DNA of 64,000 bases from JAJTFW01 sp903922455 (GTDB lineage Bacteria; Bacteroidota; Bacteroidia; AKYH767-A; OLB10). Of this stretch, positions 46,436 to 54,850 are shown in pieces; positions within the stretch are counted from its first letter, which is position 1; each line of letters begins with the position of its first letter. The DNA lies in assembly GCA_943329665.2 (NCBI GenBank), contig CALQEU020000012.1, positions 18,593 through 82,592 on the forward strand. The letters run 5' to 3'. Below the pieces are notes generated by a model. It was not told the origin of the DNA. It saw only the letters and a program-made list of their open reading frames with translations, and made no database searches. A program made the position numbers and the translations under genes.

Positions 46436-47050
46436 TTATTCATCCTCATGCAATTGTTTATATTTGTTAAGTAGTTTATGTCCTTTTAACGTACAAATGC
46501 CGTGTAGGAAATGATCCAATAATTGTATTTGTACCTCTTGCAAATTGTATTTGTTTGGAGGGAAATATTGTGGACTCATAGCCATTTCAATTTCTTCAAT
46601 TCGCAGACGTGCTAAAATTTTTAAACTAAAATCCGTTCTATACAATTCTTCTTTCCTTCCTTTTTCAAGGTTGTTTACCACTTGTTCTAAAATTACATCT
46701 TCCTTAAATTTAGTAAAGTACTTCCAAGCTTCAGGATGATAGCGTTGCATGTCAAAAAATAAATTGGGATTCATTTGTGAAAAGAAAGCATTCATATAAT
46801 TCATGATTAGAAAAATTTCATTAATGGCATTTTCTGATTTACTTTCAAATTCTTTGCACTGATGATCATGTGCTTGAATCATGCGATTTACTACTTCCTG
46901 CACTAACTTGTTTTTATCTATATAATGTAGATAAATGGTTTTTTTTGACATGCCCAAATGACGAGCAATTTCGTCCATGGTCACGTTTTTTATTCCAAAC
47001 CTTGAAAACAATTCTTCGGCGCCCGCTAATATTCTGATCTCTGTTTCCAT
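46436..47050 (-). CDS. TetR-family repressor of the efflux operon
   Basis: This 204-residue regulator has the TetR N-terminal helix-turn-helix (about 4-50: ILAGAEELFSRFGIKNVTMDEIARHLGMSKKTIYLHYIDKNKLV) and a helical ligand-binding C-terminal domain of no close family. It is first in the tetR-tolC-adaptor-RND order. An 8-bp inverted repeat lies between its -33 and -7 elements, so it is likely to repress its own transcription and that of the pump until an inducer binds. Confidence 0.92.
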   Translation of the reverse strand: METEIRILAGAEELFSRFGIKNVTMDEIARHLGMSKKTIYLHYIDKNKLVQEVVNRMIQAHDHQCKEFESKSENAINEIFLIMNYMNAFFSQMNPNLFFDMQRYHPEAWKYFTKFKEDVILEQVVNNLEKGRKEELYRTDFSLKILARLRIEEIEMAMSPQYFPPNKYNLQEVQIQLLDHFLHGICTLKGHKLLNKYKQLHEDE

Positions 47051-47066
47051 TTTTAATTTGATGGCA

Positions 47067-47102
47067 CAAAACTATGGAAACTTTAGATACGATGAAAGTT
47101 TC
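47067..47102 (-). promoter_or_regulatory. Promoter of the efflux operon with inverted-repeat operator
   Basis: On the minus strand TTTC (47097-47094) lies 19 bp before TAGTTTTG (47074-47067), the -33/-7 layout with a perfect -7. Between and overlapping them, GAAACTTT (47077-47084) and AAAGTTTC (47095-47102) are perfect 8-bp inverted repeats 10 bp apart. This position suits a TetR operator. The tetR ATG is 16 nt downstream of the -7 box. Confidence 0.65.
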
Positions 47103-47229
47103 TAGTGTTAAATAATTAATACGAGAATTGACCAATTAAGTGCAAGTCATTGATAACAAATTCATTAAAAATAATAAGAAGCACTTAAATTGAAAACTAA
47201 ATGAAATAAAATTGATGAAACGTCAAAAA

Positions 47230-47583
47230 TTAACGAGCAGCCGACCTTTCTTCAGACTGAATGGAAGGTGGATTAGATTCAGGATTTTCGGTGGGTGGTA
47301 CAGGTGTTTCTTCTGGAGTTTCTACTGCGTTCACGATCTCATTGATCGGTTTGTTGACTTCATCTTTGATAACATTGGTATGTTTTTCAATTTCATACAT
47401 GCCTTTGTTAATCTCCGACTGTACACCACTCATCGCATCTTTTACTTCTCTAATTCCTTTTCCAAGTCCGCGAGCTAAGCTGGGAATGTTCTTAGATCCA
47501 AAAAACATCAATACAAACAACAAGATGAGAATCAACTCGCCACCGCCAAGACTTTCTAAAAAGAGTATAATCCCTATTTGCAT
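47230..47583 (-). CDS. tatA: Twin-arginine translocase TatA/TatB-type subunit
   Basis: The 117-residue protein has the TatA/B plan: short N-terminal membrane helix (about 12-27, GGGELILILLFVLMFFG), the hinge FGSKNIPSLARGLGKGIREVKDAMSGVQ amphipathic helix, and a charged Pro/Glu-rich tail (ETPEETPVPPTENPESNPPS). It would form the Tat pore that exports folded proteins. Bacteroidota often have several TatA-like genes; which one this is cannot be told. No tatC is adjacent. A -7 box ends 4 nt before the ATG. Confidence 0.88.
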   Translation of the reverse strand: MQIGIILFLESLGGGELILILLFVLMFFGSKNIPSLARGLGKGIREVKDAMSGVQSEINKGMYEIEKHTNVIKDEVNKPINEIVNAVETPEETPVPPTENPESNPPSIQSEERSAAR

Positions 47584-47587
47584 GAGG

Positions 47588-47595
47588 CAAAAATA
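47588..47595 (-). promoter_or_regulatory. Promoter -7 box 4 nt before tatA
   Basis: Minus strand: TATTTTTG, CCTC, ATG. Perfect match to TAnnTTTG. No TTTG is found at the expected -33 distance. Confidence 0.5.
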
Positions 47596-47694
47596 CGGAA
47601 TCCAATTTCATCATCTGTTTTTTTAGAGGATTTTTCTTGATATTGGACATTATGAAGAAAGATTAATTCCGTTTTCCTCATGTCAAGACTTTAC

Positions 47695-49329
47695 CTACTT
47701 AACTAATTCATCAATTTTTTTTCCATTCATTGAATAGGGTAGCGGAATATTTAAAAGAAAAGAGAGAGTAGGTGCAATGTCGGTGATATTTACTTCTTGG
47801 TAAGTGCTTCCTTTTGGAATATTCCATCCAAACCAATGCAATGGAACGTGGGCATCATAGGAATAGGGTGAGCCATGATTCGTCCCCTGAGACCGATTGA
47901 CTCCTGCAATGGGTTCCGTCCATCCGGGCAGATAAAGGAGATAAACATCACCACCTCGACCATGATAATGTCCGTTCTGTATTCTGCTTTTTAACATATC
48001 CGAATAAACATTCGATTCCATCTCACAAGAAGTTAAAGTTTCAACTAAACCAGCAATAGTCTTCTTTAAATATTTTCCTAGTTCAAAACTCATTTCGCAA
48101 AGAGATAGTTTGTCTTTTGTAATTAACTCCTCATCTAAATAAACTTGTTCTTTAATTCGGCAACGAAAGTATTCCGCTTTACCATATTTCATTTTTAAAA
48201 AATAGCGAGCCGTGTCTTGTATATTTCGAGTACTGATGATACCTGTGTTTAACTTTAAATCTTTAGAACGAATCGGATTGGTGGGTGCTCCGTGATCAGC
48301 AGTGAGGAAAAATAAATATTTTTCTTTTCCAACACGATTATCTAAAAATAGTAGTAAATCGGAAAGATCACGATCTAATCGAATGTAAGCATCTTCCATT
48401 TCTACCGATTCAATTCCAAATTGATGCCCTATATGATCGACTGCAGAAAAACTAATAGCAAGAAAATCTGTGATACTATCGTCGCCTAATTTCTCTCCTA
48501 AAATAGCAGCTAATGCAACATCTTTAGTCATCGTATTTCCAAACGGAATATCGGTGATGATATCATAACGTGTTCCACGAAGAGTAGGTAAATCATGTGG
48601 GAAGATGGGTTTTGCCTCTCCAGTAAATGGGGCTTCGTAAGGATTATCGTCAGGATCAGATCCAGTATATTCTTTTATTGGAAAAACAGTTTTCCAAGGT
48701 TTACTCAAATATTCATCCGCCCAGCTTCTATCATTAAATTCAATTAGCCAAGTTGGTAAATCGCTGCGATACCAAGAGCTGGTTATAAATTTTCCAGTAA
48801 GCCCATCAAACCAATACGCTTGTCCACTACGACCGCCGGGCAAGATGGCTCCTCTGTTTTTTAAGGATACAGAGATCACTTTGGCTCTCATTTGAGTAGC
48901 TAAACGCAATTGATCGGTAATGGTAGTCGTTAGTAAACGTGAAGGTGAACAATTTCCTTCCGATGAAGTAGTTCCAATAGAAGTAACTTTTGAATCCGAA
49001 ACACAGTTTACTGTATCCATAGCAACTAGATCGAACCAGTCGTTTCCCGCGATTCCATGGTAAGAAGGAGTGGTACCCGTGTAAATACTTGCATGACCTG
49101 GCCCTGTATGCGTAGGTGCGTAATTGTATTGAGTGTTTTTACAATTAAATCCTTCGTTGATCAAACGCTTGAATCCGCCACTCCCCAATTTATCCCAATA
49201 ACGAGAAATGAAATCAGGGCGCATTTGATCCACCACAACACCAACCACTAATTGAGGGCGATTAGAATTGCTTTGTGCAGCTAGAAAGTAGGGAAGGGCG
49301 ATGAAGAGGGTAATGATGAAATTTCTCAT
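47695..49329 (-). CDS. pafA: PafA-type alkaline phosphatase (phosphodiesterase superfamily)
   Basis: This 544-residue secreted enzyme belongs to the alkaline phosphatase superfamily branch of PafA. After the signal peptide (FIITLFIALPYFLAAQ) come VVGVVVDQMRPDFI (metal Asp about 34), APTHTGPGHASIYTG with the nucleophile probably Thr75, GIAGNDWFD (Asn about 95), and later FSAVDHIGHQFG and TADHGAPTNP, the remaining metal ligands. Such enzymes hydrolyse phosphomonoesters in the periplasm or outside the cell, are active without added inducing conditions in several Bacteroidota, and supply phosphate. It is monocistronic, with its own -7 box. Confidence 0.88.
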   Translation of the reverse strand: MRNFIITLFIALPYFLAAQSNSNRPQLVVGVVVDQMRPDFISRYWDKLGSGGFKRLINEGFNCKNTQYNYAPTHTGPGHASIYTGTTPSYHGIAGNDWFDLVAMDTVNCVSDSKVTSIGTTSSEGNCSPSRLLTTTITDQLRLATQMRAKVISVSLKNRGAILPGGRSGQAYWFDGLTGKFITSSWYRSDLPTWLIEFNDRSWADEYLSKPWKTVFPIKEYTGSDPDDNPYEAPFTGEAKPIFPHDLPTLRGTRYDIITDIPFGNTMTKDVALAAILGEKLGDDSITDFLAISFSAVDHIGHQFGIESVEMEDAYIRLDRDLSDLLLFLDNRVGKEKYLFFLTADHGAPTNPIRSKDLKLNTGIISTRNIQDTARYFLKMKYGKAEYFRCRIKEQVYLDEELITKDKLSLCEMSFELGKYLKKTIAGLVETLTSCEMESNVYSDMLKSRIQNGHYHGRGGDVYLLYLPGWTEPIAGVNRSQGTNHGSPYSYDAHVPLHWFGWNIPKGSTYQEVNITDIAPTLSFLLNIPLPYSMNGKKIDELVK

Positions 49330-49333
49330 ACAA

Positions 49334-49341
49334 CAAATGTA
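49334..49341 (-). promoter_or_regulatory. Promoter -7 box 4 nt before the phosphatase gene
   Basis: Minus strand: TACATTTG, TTGT, ATG. Perfect TAnnTTTG match; no clear -33 element. Confidence 0.5.
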
Positions 49342-49409
49342 ATAATAATTTGAGAGTAGTGTTGGAAAGAAATAATATTAAATGATGAATAAACAGTAAA
49401 TTAAAGATT

Positions 49410-50111
49410 TTATTTCTTCGAAAAATCAATCGTTTGCAACACTGAAAATCGCAGTTGACAACGATCACTCTTTTCTAAAATTTGCCAGAGGAGCCCTGAC
49501 TCAACTTTGAAAGAAGGTGAAATGAAATATCCTATTTCTGCAATGGTTCGAAAGCGATCAAAATATGGATTTTTATTATTAATAAATATTTCATTGGATA
49601 AAGAAAGGTAAACTGCGCCCGGCACAATTTCTTTTTTGTTAATGGGACACTGGATGTTTAGATTATAACGAAATCGAAGAAAGTCTTGCACTTTAAAATA
49701 TCTTTGTTCTAACCGATATCGATGGTTAACATATACTCTGCCAAAATGATTTCCAAATAGTATTTGCTGAAAGAGTCGATTTTCATTCGTATTTAGCTTA
49801 GCATCATTTCGTGAATTGTACTTTGAGGTATTTGCATAGGCGGCACCTGCTGAAAAATGCAAATTGTGTTTTTCAATTCGATAGTAAAGTGAACCCCTAA
49901 TTATACTTTGTTCAAAGTCGTGAATAAATGCATAGTTTCGATATTGATAATCGAAAATGAATCCTATCTTATGGGATAGTCGTACTTGATTATTATAATT
50001 CAACCAACAACCCAATGTTTTGGGTTGAGCATAGGATGTAAAACTAACTTGCAAAAAAAAAGCAAGTAAAAAATAAAATTTGCAATTGAATATTATTTTT
50101 GGATTTGCCAT
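49410..50111 (-). CDS. DUF2490 outer-membrane protein
   Basis: A 233-residue protein of the DUF2490 type: a signal peptide (IFNCKFYFLLAFFLQVSFTSYAQ) then W-L-NY-NQVRLSHKIGFIFDYQYRNY, RGSLYYRIEKHNLHFSAGAAY, HRYRLEQRYF and RFRYNLNIQCPINKKE. Members are small outer-membrane barrels with no known function. ATG 50111 puts the signal peptide at the N-terminus; an upstream in-frame ATG at 50135 is possible. It overlaps the 3' end of crcB and is the last gene of the hpt-adk-obgE block. Confidence 0.8.
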   Translation of the reverse strand: MANPKIIFNCKFYFLLAFFLQVSFTSYAQPKTLGCWLNYNNQVRLSHKIGFIFDYQYRNYAFIHDFEQSIIRGSLYYRIEKHNLHFSAGAAYANTSKYNSRNDAKLNTNENRLFQQILFGNHFGRVYVNHRYRLEQRYFKVQDFLRFRYNLNIQCPINKKEIVPGAVYLSLSNEIFINNKNPYFDRFRTIAEIGYFISPSFKVESGLLWQILEKSDRCQLRFSVLQTIDFSKK

Positions 50112-50461
50112 GCTGCCCAGTATGCAAGTAAACAAGCTATAATACTAATGAGAATGTAAGTGAATGCCAATAGAGTTTGCCCGTTTTTTATCATCTCAAA
50201 ATTTTCCATGGTGAAAGTAGAAAAAGTACTGAGTCCACCACAAAATCCAACACTTAATAAAAGTCGTTGTTGTTCATATTGCCCCGGCTTCAATAAGATC
50301 AAACCAGAAAGAAATCCAACTAGAACAGCAGCAAATAGATTAGCCGTAAACGTATGCCACGGAATAATGAATGTACTATTTCGCTGAATGATTATGCCAA
50401 TCAAATATCGCAAAACGCTTCCCAAACCACCACCAATAAACACAAGAAGAATATTATTCAT
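50093..50461 (-). CDS. crcB: Fluoride channel CrcB/Fluc
   Basis: The 122-residue, four-helix membrane protein has the signature GGGLGSVLRYLIG near the start and VGFCGGLSTFSTFTMENF (about 74-91). It forms a dual-topology dimeric channel that lets fluoride out of the cell. No fluoride riboswitch is seen upstream, because the start overlaps the PAP2 gene by 8 bp; expression follows the operon. Confidence 0.94.
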   Translation of the reverse strand: MNNILLVFIGGGLGSVLRYLIGIIIQRNSTFIIPWHTFTANLFAAVLVGFLSGLILLKPGQYEQQRLLLSVGFCGGLSTFSTFTMENFEMIKNGQTLLAFTYILISIIACLLAYWAAWQIQK

Positions 50462-51044
50462 GTCTTGATTTTATTTGGTCTGTTAAATTCAAAATAATTT
50501 TCATCAATGAAGAAAAGAGTAAAGCAATAATAAAACCAAGAATCCACCCGCAGCCAATATCTAATGGATAATGTGCTCCTAAATACATCCTGCTGTATCC
50601 ATTTATTAATACGAATGCAAGTAATCCGAATCGCAAGTTTTTATACTTCGATGGCAAGACTAAACAAACAAATACAGCCAACGCCATGGTATTGGCAGCA
50701 TGCGAACTAACAAATCCATATTTTCCGCCACAAGCATTGTTGACCAAGTGAATTAAATCTTGAAGTGCGGGTTCATGACATGGACGAAAACGTAATGTAG
50801 TATTTTTTAATAGTGTTGAAAGTTGATCTGTCGTCGCAGTCATGGCTGCTATTATCGGTAGAAAATAAACTATTTTTTTTCCGTAATTTCTATACAAGAT
50901 GTATAAAAGCCAGGCATAAAAAGGAATCCATGTCCATTTATAACTGGCCCAGTAAAAAATAAAATCAAGCAGCGGATCATGTGAACCATTGATCGCTAAT
51001 TCTAACTTAGTATCTAGTTCATGAAGCCAAGCAGGCAATACCAT
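50454..51044 (-). CDS. PAP2-family membrane phosphatase
   Basis: This 196-residue protein has about five to six helices and the three PAP2 motifs: KNTTLRFRP (K-x6-RP), GFVSSHAAN (PSGH-like, SSH) and SRMYLGAHYPLDIG (SR-x5-H-x3-D). Substrates of this type include undecaprenyl pyrophosphate and lipid A or phosphatidyl phosphates; the active site faces the periplasm. ATG 51044 starts 4 nt after the obgE stop and is preferred over an upstream frame start (51074) that would overlap obgE. Confidence 0.9.
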   Translation of the reverse strand: MVLPAWLHELDTKLELAINGSHDPLLDFIFYWASYKWTWIPFYAWLLYILYRNYGKKIVYFLPIIAAMTATTDQLSTLLKNTTLRFRPCHEPALQDLIHLVNNACGGKYGFVSSHAANTMALAVFVCLVLPSKYKNLRFGLLAFVLINGYSRMYLGAHYPLDIGCGWILGFIIALLFSSLMKIILNLTDQIKSRHE

Positions 51045-51048
51045 CTTT

Positions 51049-52080
51049 TTATCGAGCAAGAAAGGAGCGTTCATTCATTTGATCCCATAATACATCCTTG
51101 AGTTGAATTATATTTTTATTTCCAACAGAAGAAATAAATAAAACAGGAATCGGAGTGCCGTCCGATTGTTTGTCTTTAGGAATTTCAGCTAACAACGCTT
51201 TCTCCAACTCATCATCTATCATATCACATTTTGAGATAGCAATAACCCGACGCTTATCTAATAATTCTGGATTATGTAATCGCAATTCATTCAAAAGAAT
51301 TTCATATTCCTTGATGATATTATTAGTATCCACTGGAATTAAAAATAGCAAAACAGAATTACGTTCAATGTGTCGAAGGAATCGGGAGCCTAATCCTTTT
51401 CCTAAATGCGCGCCTTCTATAATTCCAGGAATATCCGCCATCACAAACGATTTATTATCTCTGTAGGCAACAATCCCTAAATTCGGAACTAAAGTAGTAA
51501 AAGGATAATTCGCAATCTCTGGTTTAGCAGCAGAAACGACAGATAATAGCGTGCTTTTCCCCGCATTCGGAAAACCTACTAATCCAACGTCGGCTAATAA
51601 TTTTAATTCTAAAATTTTCCATAAGTCTTGTCCGGGTTCGCCAGGTTGTGCAAAGCGTGGCGTTTGTTGTGTTGGTGATTTGAAGAATTCATTTCCTTTA
51701 CCACCTCGACCTCCAGGTACAATGATTTCTTCTTGTCCTTCGTGTTCAATTTCAAAATGTACTTCGCCCGTTTCTGCATCGCGTGCAACCGTTCCAATGG
51801 GTACTTCCAAAATTACGTCCTCACCATCGGCACCAGTTTTCAATCCGCTTCCTCCTGGACCACCTGCATCCGCAATGACATGTTTTCTATACTTGAGATG
51901 TAATAACGTCCATAGTTGTGAGTTTCCCCTTACAATAATGTTTCCACCATGTCCACCATTCCCACCATCAGGACCTCCTTTTGCTGTAAGCTTGTCACGA
52001 TGTAGATGCACAGCACCTGCACCACCCGCACCCGAGCGACAACAAATTTTTACGTAATCAACGAAGTTAGTTCCCGACAT
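51049..52080 (-). CDS. obgE: GTPase ObgE/CgtA
   Basis: A 343-residue GTPase for large-subunit assembly and stringent control. The glycine-rich Obg fold fills residues 1-158 (CRSGAGGAGAVHLHRDK, GGPDGGNGGHGG, PGGRGGKGNEFF), followed by the G domain: G1 VGFPNAGKSTLL (about 165-176), switch YPFTTLVPNLG, G3 DIPGIIEGA, the AHLGKGLGSRFLRHIER helix, G4 SKCD and G5 ISSV. It lacks the C-terminal OCT extension. adk is upstream, separated by a repeat-filled 232-bp gap. Confidence 0.96.
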   Translation of the reverse strand: MSGTNFVDYVKICCRSGAGGAGAVHLHRDKLTAKGGPDGGNGGHGGNIIVRGNSQLWTLLHLKYRKHVIADAGGPGGSGLKTGADGEDVILEVPIGTVARDAETGEVHFEIEHEGQEEIIVPGGRGGKGNEFFKSPTQQTPRFAQPGEPGQDLWKILELKLLADVGLVGFPNAGKSTLLSVVSAAKPEIANYPFTTLVPNLGIVAYRDNKSFVMADIPGIIEGAHLGKGLGSRFLRHIERNSVLLFLIPVDTNNIIKEYEILLNELRLHNPELLDKRRVIAISKCDMIDDELEKALLAEIPKDKQSDGTPIPVLFISSVGNKNIIQLKDVLWDQMNERSFLAR

Positions 52081-52102
52081 TTATTTTTAATTAAGAATTC
52101 AG

Positions 52103-52120
52103 TCCCGATAGCTATCGGGA
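52103..52120. repeat. 18-bp perfect palindrome, copy 1
   Basis: TCCCGATAGCTATCGGGA, preceded by GAATTCAG. An identical copy with the same 8-bp prefix is at 54851-54868. A looser relative, TCCCG-8-CGGGA, lies at 52203-52220. Confidence 0.85.
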
Positions 52121-52223
52121 TCAGAATTCAGTATCCCTATTTTTTATATTTTTCAAATGATTCTATGTTGTATAAAAAGCCGCCAAAATCATCTAACACT
52201 TGTCCCGCAACAATTCGGGATCC

Positions 52224-52330
52224 TACCACCAACCACCAACCACCAACCACCAACCACCAACATCCAACATCCAACATCCAACATCTAAAATCCAACATCC
52301 AACATCCAACATCTAACATCTAACATCCAA
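52224..52330. repeat. 7-bp tandem repeat (AACCACC to AACATCC), about 15 units
   Basis: Starts as five AACCACC units, shifts to AACATCC, AACATCT and AAAATCC units, and runs through the adk stop codon (52313-52315) into its last codons. Reading frames over it give a 7-residue peptide repeat on both strands and are not real genes. Confidence 0.88.
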
Positions 52331-52900
52331 TTCTGAATTAATCACCGCGCATAACCTCTCAAATATTTCATCCACACTTCCGATACCATCAATTCCAAAA
52401 TACTTTTTCTGTTCTTGATAGAAATCGCGCACGGGTTCTGTTTCGTTGCGATAAACATCAATTCGTTTTTGAATAACGGCTGGATCGATATCATCAGCGC
52501 GTCCTGAATCTTTTCCACGCAGCAACAAGCGCTTTCTTAATTCGTCCTCTTCCACTTCTAAAGCCAACATCATGGTGATGCTTGTATTTTTAGTGGCTAA
52601 GAATTGATCCAATGCTTTTGCTTGTGCAGGTGTACGCGGAAATCCATCGAAGATGTATCCTTTTGCATCAGGAGATTTATTCGCTTCCGATTCTAGCATG
52701 CGAATAGTTACTTCATCAGGTACAAGTTGCCCTTGATCCATATAACTCTTTGCAAGCGTTCCAAGTTCAGTTCCGCCTTTTATGTTTGCTCTGAAAATAT
52801 CGCCTGTCGATAAATGCACGAGTTGATAAGCATGAATGAGTTTAGCACTTTGCGTGCCTTTGCCGGCTCCGGGAGGACCAAAGAGAACGAGGTTCAACAT
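52313..52900 (-). CDS. adk: Adenylate kinase
   Basis: This 195-residue enzyme interconverts AMP, ATP and ADP. P-loop VLFGPPGAGKGTQ (about 5-17), AMP-site STGDIFRANI, GFPRTPAQAKALD and the short-form LID (RGKDSGRADD, no zinc cysteines), then RIDVYRNETEPV. The family end (FERLCAVI) is followed by NSELDVRC and a stop, which are encoded by the edge of the 7-bp repeat: the repeat has replaced the normal end. It begins 4 nt after the hpt stop. Confidence 0.95.
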   Translation of the reverse strand: MLNLVLFGPPGAGKGTQSAKLIHAYQLVHLSTGDIFRANIKGGTELGTLAKSYMDQGQLVPDEVTIRMLESEANKSPDAKGYIFDGFPRTPAQAKALDQFLATKNTSITMMLALEVEEDELRKRLLLRGKDSGRADDIDPAVIQKRIDVYRNETEPVRDFYQEQKKYFGIDGIGSVDEIFERLCAVINSELDVRC

Positions 52901-52904
52901 GGAT

Positions 52905-53441
52905 TTATGATTTTAATTGATATATATCTGCTAAGTTTCTTCCAAATCCGTCGTAGTCGAGGCCGTATCCAACAACAAACGCTGGTGGAATTTCAAATCC
53001 TACATAGTCACAATGAATTTTATGACGTAATGAATCTGGTTTTAGAAGGATGGAAGCAAAACGAATACTGGCTGGATTTTTCTTTTTTATTTCTTCGATC
53101 AAATACAAAGCCGTATCACCGGTGTCAATGATATCTTCCACAATAATGACTTCGCGACCTTGAATATCATCTTCCATGCCCATAATATTTCTTACTTTTC
53201 CTGAGCTGGAAGTTCCCTGATACGAACTCACACGAATAAAACCGATTTCACACGGCGTTTTAATATTGCGAAGTAAATCGGCCATAAAAATGACAGAACC
53301 ATTTAACACTCCAATCAATAGAGGGTTTTTCCCGCTATAATCTTTGTCGATGGCTATTCCTAATTCGGCTACCCTTGATTGAATTTTCTCGGCTGAGATG
53401 AAGGTTGTAAATATTTTGTCGTGGACTTTAACGTCGGTCAT
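52905..53441 (-). CDS. hpt: Hypoxanthine phosphoribosyltransferase
   Basis: A 178-residue type I PRTase that salvages hypoxanthine or guanine to IMP or GMP. Motifs: LIGVLNGSVIFMADLLR (loop I), the PRPP-binding VIIVEDIIDTGDTALYL (about 100-116), and C-terminal YVGFEIPPAFVVGYGLDYDGFGRNL. It leads the hpt-adk-obgE group, coupling purine salvage to adenylate balance. A TACCTTCG -7-like box is 8 nt before the ATG. Confidence 0.95.
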   Translation of the reverse strand: MTDVKVHDKIFTTFISAEKIQSRVAELGIAIDKDYSGKNPLLIGVLNGSVIFMADLLRNIKTPCEIGFIRVSSYQGTSSSGKVRNIMGMEDDIQGREVIIVEDIIDTGDTALYLIEEIKKKNPASIRFASILLKPDSLRHKIHCDYVGFEIPPAFVVGYGLDYDGFGRNLADIYQLKS

Positions 53442-53673
53442 AAGAGCTGCGAAGGTATTAAATTGAAGTGAAGGTAGGGGTTAAAATTTGTCTATATCTT
53501 GCGGAGTAGAAGAGTTAGAATTGGCAGCACACATTATTATGGAAGTGTTTTAATTCAGCGCATTACTGTTTTACAAGCCCTGTATTAATGGATGAAATTT
53601 GGTGTTAAATAGCGGAATATTCATTGGCAAACATTTGTATTCGTTTAAAACCGATTAGACAATATTTTCGATG

Positions 53674-53681
53674 TATTTTTG
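53674..53681 (+). promoter_or_regulatory. Promoter -7 box 5 nt before purK
   Basis: TATTTTTG, TCCCC, ATG. Perfect TAnnTTTG. It lies inside the longer open frame, so it also argues for ATG 53687 as the true start. Confidence 0.5.
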
Positions 53682-53686
53682 TCCCC

Positions 53687-54844
53687 ATGAGTTTTGAATG
53701 CGCAGGAAAAAATTTTCGTCTAGGAATCTTAGGCGGCGGTCAACTAGGAAGAATGTTGATTCAGGAGGCTATTAACTTGAATATCAGTAGTTCAGTAATG
53801 GATCCAGATGCGAATGCGCCTTGCCGTAATCTTTGTGATCAATTTGTTCACGCCGATTTCCGCAATGAAGAAGCGGTTTACGCTTTTGGAAAGGAATGTA
53901 GCATGATCACCGTCGAAATTGAACATGTAAACACACAAGCTTTGCTTCGGTTGGAAGCGGAAGGGATTCCTGTTTTTCCACAACCGCATTTGTTGCAACT
54001 TGTACAAGATAAGGGTTTGCAAAAACAATTTTATCAGTCGAATGGAATTCCAACAGCACCATTTAAGTTAGTGGATTCCAAAGCCGATTTAGCGAATTCG
54101 ATTTCTGATTTTCCTATGATGTTGAAGTTGCGAACTGGTGGCTATGATGGCAAAGGAGTAATTAAATTAAAAAGTGTAAATGATATTCCAACTGTTTTTG
54201 ATGGATCGTATGTGGTTGAAGAGATGATTGATTTTGCGATGGAAATTGCTGTTATCGTTTCGAGAAATGTGAATGGTGAAATAAATAATTTTCCAGTGGT
54301 GGAGATGGAATTTAATCCAGAAGCTAATTTGGTAGAATTTTTATGTAGTCCGGCTAGGATTGAAAAAGAGATGGAATCAAAAGCTATTTCTATTGCGCGT
54401 GATGTGATCGATAAAATGAAATTGGTTGGTGTGTTGGCTGTAGAGATGTTTGTTACTAAGAGCGGAGAAATCCTAGTAAACGAAATTGCCCCTCGTCCAC
54501 ATAATAGCGGACATCAAACGATAGAAGGAAATGTAACTTCTCAATACGCACAACATCTTCGAGCGATAATGAATTTACCATTGGGAAATACAGAAACTGT
54601 TCGACCTGCGGTGATGATTAATTTATTGGGCGAAGCTGGACATGAAGGTGAGGCGATCTATCAAGGTATTGAGGAAGTATTGAGTTGGCCGGGTGTGTAT
54701 GTTCATTTATATGGTAAAAAAATCACGAAACCCTTTCGGAAGATGGGACATGTGACCATTACGGCTGTGAAGTTGGATGATGCGATAACATTGTCAAGGA
54801 AAGTTCAAGCAACGATTAAGGTGTTGAGCAATAAAGAATTATGA
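53687..54844 (+). CDS. purK: N5-carboxyaminoimidazole ribonucleotide synthase PurK
   Basis: This 385-residue ATP-grasp enzyme makes N5-CAIR from AIR, ATP and bicarbonate in purine synthesis. It begins KNFRLGILGGGQLGRMLIQEA, contains VEIEHVNTQAL, the ATP-grasp LKLRTGGYDGKGV (about 138-150), VEEMIDFAMEIAVIVSRN, VLAVEMFVTKSGEILVNEIAPRPHNSGH. Start ATG 53687 puts the nucleotide-binding loop at the usual distance. purE lies 179 bp downstream with two repeat elements between. Confidence 0.95.
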   Translation: MSFECAGKNFRLGILGGGQLGRMLIQEAINLNISSSVMDPDANAPCRNLCDQFVHADFRNEEAVYAFGKECSMITVEIEHVNTQALLRLEAEGIPVFPQPHLLQLVQDKGLQKQFYQSNGIPTAPFKLVDSKADLANSISDFPMMLKLRTGGYDGKGVIKLKSVNDIPTVFDGSYVVEEMIDFAMEIAVIVSRNVNGEINNFPVVEMEFNPEANLVEFLCSPARIEKEMESKAISIARDVIDKMKLVGVLAVEMFVTKSGEILVNEIAPRPHNSGHQTIEGNVTSQYAQHLRAIMNLPLGNTETVRPAVMINLLGEAGHEGEAIYQGIEEVLSWPGVYVHLYGKKITKPFRKMGHVTITAVKLDDAITLSRKVQATIKVLSNKEL

Positions 54845-54850
54845 ATTCAG

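Noticed and set aside
50462..50700. Fluoride riboswitch upstream of crcB
   Set aside because: The crcB start overlaps the PAP2 gene; there is no leader in which one could form.
51551..52057. A 168-residue plus-strand frame opposite obgE
   Set aside because: Antisense to the glycine-rich Obg fold; the Pro-rich product is an artefact of GGN codons.
52006..52323. Open frames on both strands over the AACCACC/AACATCC tract
   Set aside because: They are frame readings of the 7-bp repeat, giving a 7-residue peptide period; the plus frame also overlaps obgE antisense.
52224..52330. CRISPR array
   Set aside because: The period is 7 bp with no spacers and there are no cas genes in the window.
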